The notes beneath the pieces are model-generated. The model saw only the letters and a program-made list of their open reading frames with translations, had not been told where the DNA came from and did no database searches. From contig CAYOBW010000352.1 of the NCBI GenBank assembly GCA_964402115.1, forward strand, positions 1-6,902: 6,902 nucleotides of DNA, read 5' to 3'. Source of the DNA: CAYOBW01 sp964402115 (GTDB taxonomy: Bacteria > Verrucomicrobiota > Kiritimatiellia > UBA8416 > CAYOBW01). The position numbers were made by a program, and so were the translations under genes. Positions 5,926-6,902 of the stretch are shown here, piece after piece; within the stretch, counting starts at the first letter, position 1, and every line of letters starts with the position of its first letter.

Positions 5926-6902
5926 TCACTTAGTCTTGCCAGCGGGCGCCAGCACGCGGAACTCCTCGATGGTCGGCACCTCGTCGGCCTTGAGGATGTT
6001 CAGCCGGACATGTTGCGCGCGAACCGGCGGGAAGTCGTACGTGCGTTCCCCCGCAATCGTGGCGCCGCGGTGCAGAACCTTCCAGGTTTCGCCCTCCCGG
6101 TACTCGATCGCGAACTCCTGCGTGCGGGGGAAACCGAGCTCCATCACCACGACGCGCCCCACCTCGACCGGCGCGCCGAGGTCGACTGCAAGCCACCCGC
6201 TCCGCGAGTTCGGGGCCGCGCCCCAGCGGGTCTCCTCATCCCCATCGCAGGCCTTCGCCGGTTCCAGCCCCGGCCCCCAGACCGTTGACGCGCGGGCCGG
6301 CTTGCCCCGCGAAAGGGACGGCGTGGTCTCCCGCTTCCGGGCCTTCACCCCATAGGGATTCCGCGCCGCCGGCTCGACGGCCAGCGGCTCGACAACCGCC
6401 GCGGGCGGCGTGCCGCCGGCATACAGAAGGGCTTCCTCACCGCGGGCCAGAGTCAGTTCGTAGCAGCCGGAGCCCATGCTCCGCAGCGGCCTGGTCGCCC
6501 GCACCGCTTCCCCCAGCCCCGGCCGGAGGCGGCAAGGCTCGCCGGCCAGGCTGCGCACTCGCACCCACTCGGTCGTGCCGCCCCGGCGCCTGGCGCTGAC
6601 CAGGAACGCGCCCTCGGCCCTCAGGTTGTGGAACACGGCGTCCGGCCACGCCCCCGGCATTGCCGGGAACACGCGCAGCGTGCCGCCGTGGCTCTGCAGG
6701 AGCATGTCCTGCAGCGAGCGGGCGAGGACGATGGAGCATTCGATCACCGGCGAGCCCTCGATGTACATTGTGTTGGGCCGCACGAAACGCTTGTCCGCCA
6801 AATGCCGGCGCACGCTCTCCAGCGCGTTGTCGCCGTCGCCCAGGGCAGCGTAAAGCGACGCGGCGGCGGCGCGCGACCAGCCGTACACACCGCGGCTGCC
6901 GT
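5926..6902 (-). CDS. GH95-like (alpha/alpha)6 glycosidase, C-terminal part, with F5/8C domain; cut by right edge
   Basis: The frame is open to the right edge, so the N-terminus and most of the catalytic barrel are missing. The in-frame GTG at 6886-6888 reads as an internal valine, since coding sequence (G-S-R-G-V-Y-G-W-S-R) continues upstream. From that valine as residue 1: residues 3-24 (G-W-S-R ... L-G-D-G-D-N-A) resemble the late barrel helices of GH95 enzymes; M-Y-I-E-G-S-P at 41-47 sits where GH95 has its I-D-G-N-F-G loop; D-M-L-L-Q-S-H-G-G (61-69) and V-F-P-A-M-P-G-A-W-P (73-82) are typical of the GH95 barrel end and the following beta domain. Residues about 191-316 are an F5/8C domain, likely substrate-binding. 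Known GH95 members are alpha-L-fucosidases or galactosidases acting by inversion; the unusual loop makes specificity uncertain. It is followed after 22 nt by the GH29 gene, which suggests an operon aimed at fucosylated glycan. Confidence 0.75.
   Translation of the reverse strand, partial: GSRGVYGWSRAAAASLYAALGDGDNALESVRRHLADKRFVRPNTMYIEGSPVIECSIVLARSLQDMLLQSHGGTLRVFPAMPGAWPDAVFHNLRAEGAFLVSARRRGGTTEWVRVRSLAGEPCRLRPGLGEAVRATRPLRSMGSGCYELTLARGEEALLYAGGTPPAAVVEPLAVEPAARNPYGVKARKRETTPSLSRGKPARASTVWGPGLEPAKACDGDEETRWGAAPNSRSGWLAVDLGAPVEVGRVVVMELGFPRTQEFAIEYREGETWKVLHRGATIAGERTYDFPPVRAQHVRLNILKADEVPTIEEFRVLAPAGKTK
5929..6321 (-). repeat. F5/8C domain copy 2 (end of the GH95-like gene)
   Basis: This segment encodes the C-terminal discoidin domain of the GH95-like protein. 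The shared signatures with copy 1 include G-K-P-A-R-A-S, D-G-D-E, R-S-G-W-L, P-R-T-Q and E-V-P-T-I-E-E-F. Exact blocks at 5958-5984 and 6100-6116 match copy 1; a single one-residue gap near the N-terminal end is the only length difference. Confidence 0.8.

Noticed and set aside
3156..5933. A 925-codon open frame on the plus strand, antisense to the GH29 gene
   Set aside because: It is rich in R, V, L and H with no domain signature, and mirrors the strongly conserved GH29 frame on the other strand; GC-rich codon bias commonly leaves such antisense frames open.
5380..6288. A 302-codon plus-strand frame spanning the GH29/GH95-like junction
   Set aside because: It is antisense to two well-supported genes and shows no domain; it crosses the operon junction, which argues against a real protein.
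6886..6888. GTG as the start of the GH95-like protein
   Set aside because: The frame remains open and GH95-like upstream to the window edge, so this is an internal valine codon.

Overview
The window looks like a glycan-degradation locus from a GC-rich bacterium, most likely of the Planctomycetes/Verrucomicrobia/Lentisphaerae (PVC) group. This is inferred from three things seen together: a Tat-signal Gfo/Idh/MocA oxidoreductase of the type abundant in those phyla, secreted fucosidase-type glycoside hydrolases carrying F5/8-type C (discoidin) domains, and a secreted LamG protein. No rRNA, tRNA, CRISPR array or mobile element was seen.

Layout from left to right: (1) positions 38-1552, minus strand, a secreted LamG (concanavalin-like) protein with a second sugar-binding-like domain. 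Its 3' end sits on an 11-bp-period tandem duplication and may be frameshifted, so the gene may really run off the left edge. It is clearly lower in GC than everything to its right. (2) Positions 1553-1810, a divergent intergenic region with a perfect 12-bp palindrome, a candidate sigma70-type promoter and a strong Shine-Dalgarno site, both serving the next gene. (3) Positions 1811-3208, plus strand, the Tat-exported Gfo/Idh/MocA oxidoreductase. (4) Positions 3209-3281, a short convergent gap holding a 14-bp hairpin that is probably the oxidoreductase terminator. (5) Positions 3282-5903, minus strand, an 873-residue secreted protein with two GH29 alpha-L-fucosidase-like modules separated by an F5/8C domain. 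(6) Positions 5926-6902, minus strand, the C-terminal part of a GH95-like (alpha/alpha)6 glycosidase that also ends in an F5/8C domain and is cut by the right edge.

The last two genes are 22 nt apart and probably form an operon, the GH95-like gene being transcribed first. Their F5/8C domains are about 60% identical by eye and share a 27-bp exact DNA block, so one domain was probably copied from the other. Together they suggest extracytoplasmic release of fucose, or a similar deoxy-sugar, from a complex glycan, with the discoidin domains tethering the enzymes to the substrate. The oxidoreductase may act on a released or linked sugar. No sulfatase, transporter or cytoplasmic fucose-catabolism gene is in the window, so the substrate is not determined.

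Nothing here is a wholly unknown system. The points most worth a second look are the double-GH29 architecture with a divergent first module, the possible frameshift at the left edge, the compositional break near position 1550, and the domain sharing between adjacent genes.
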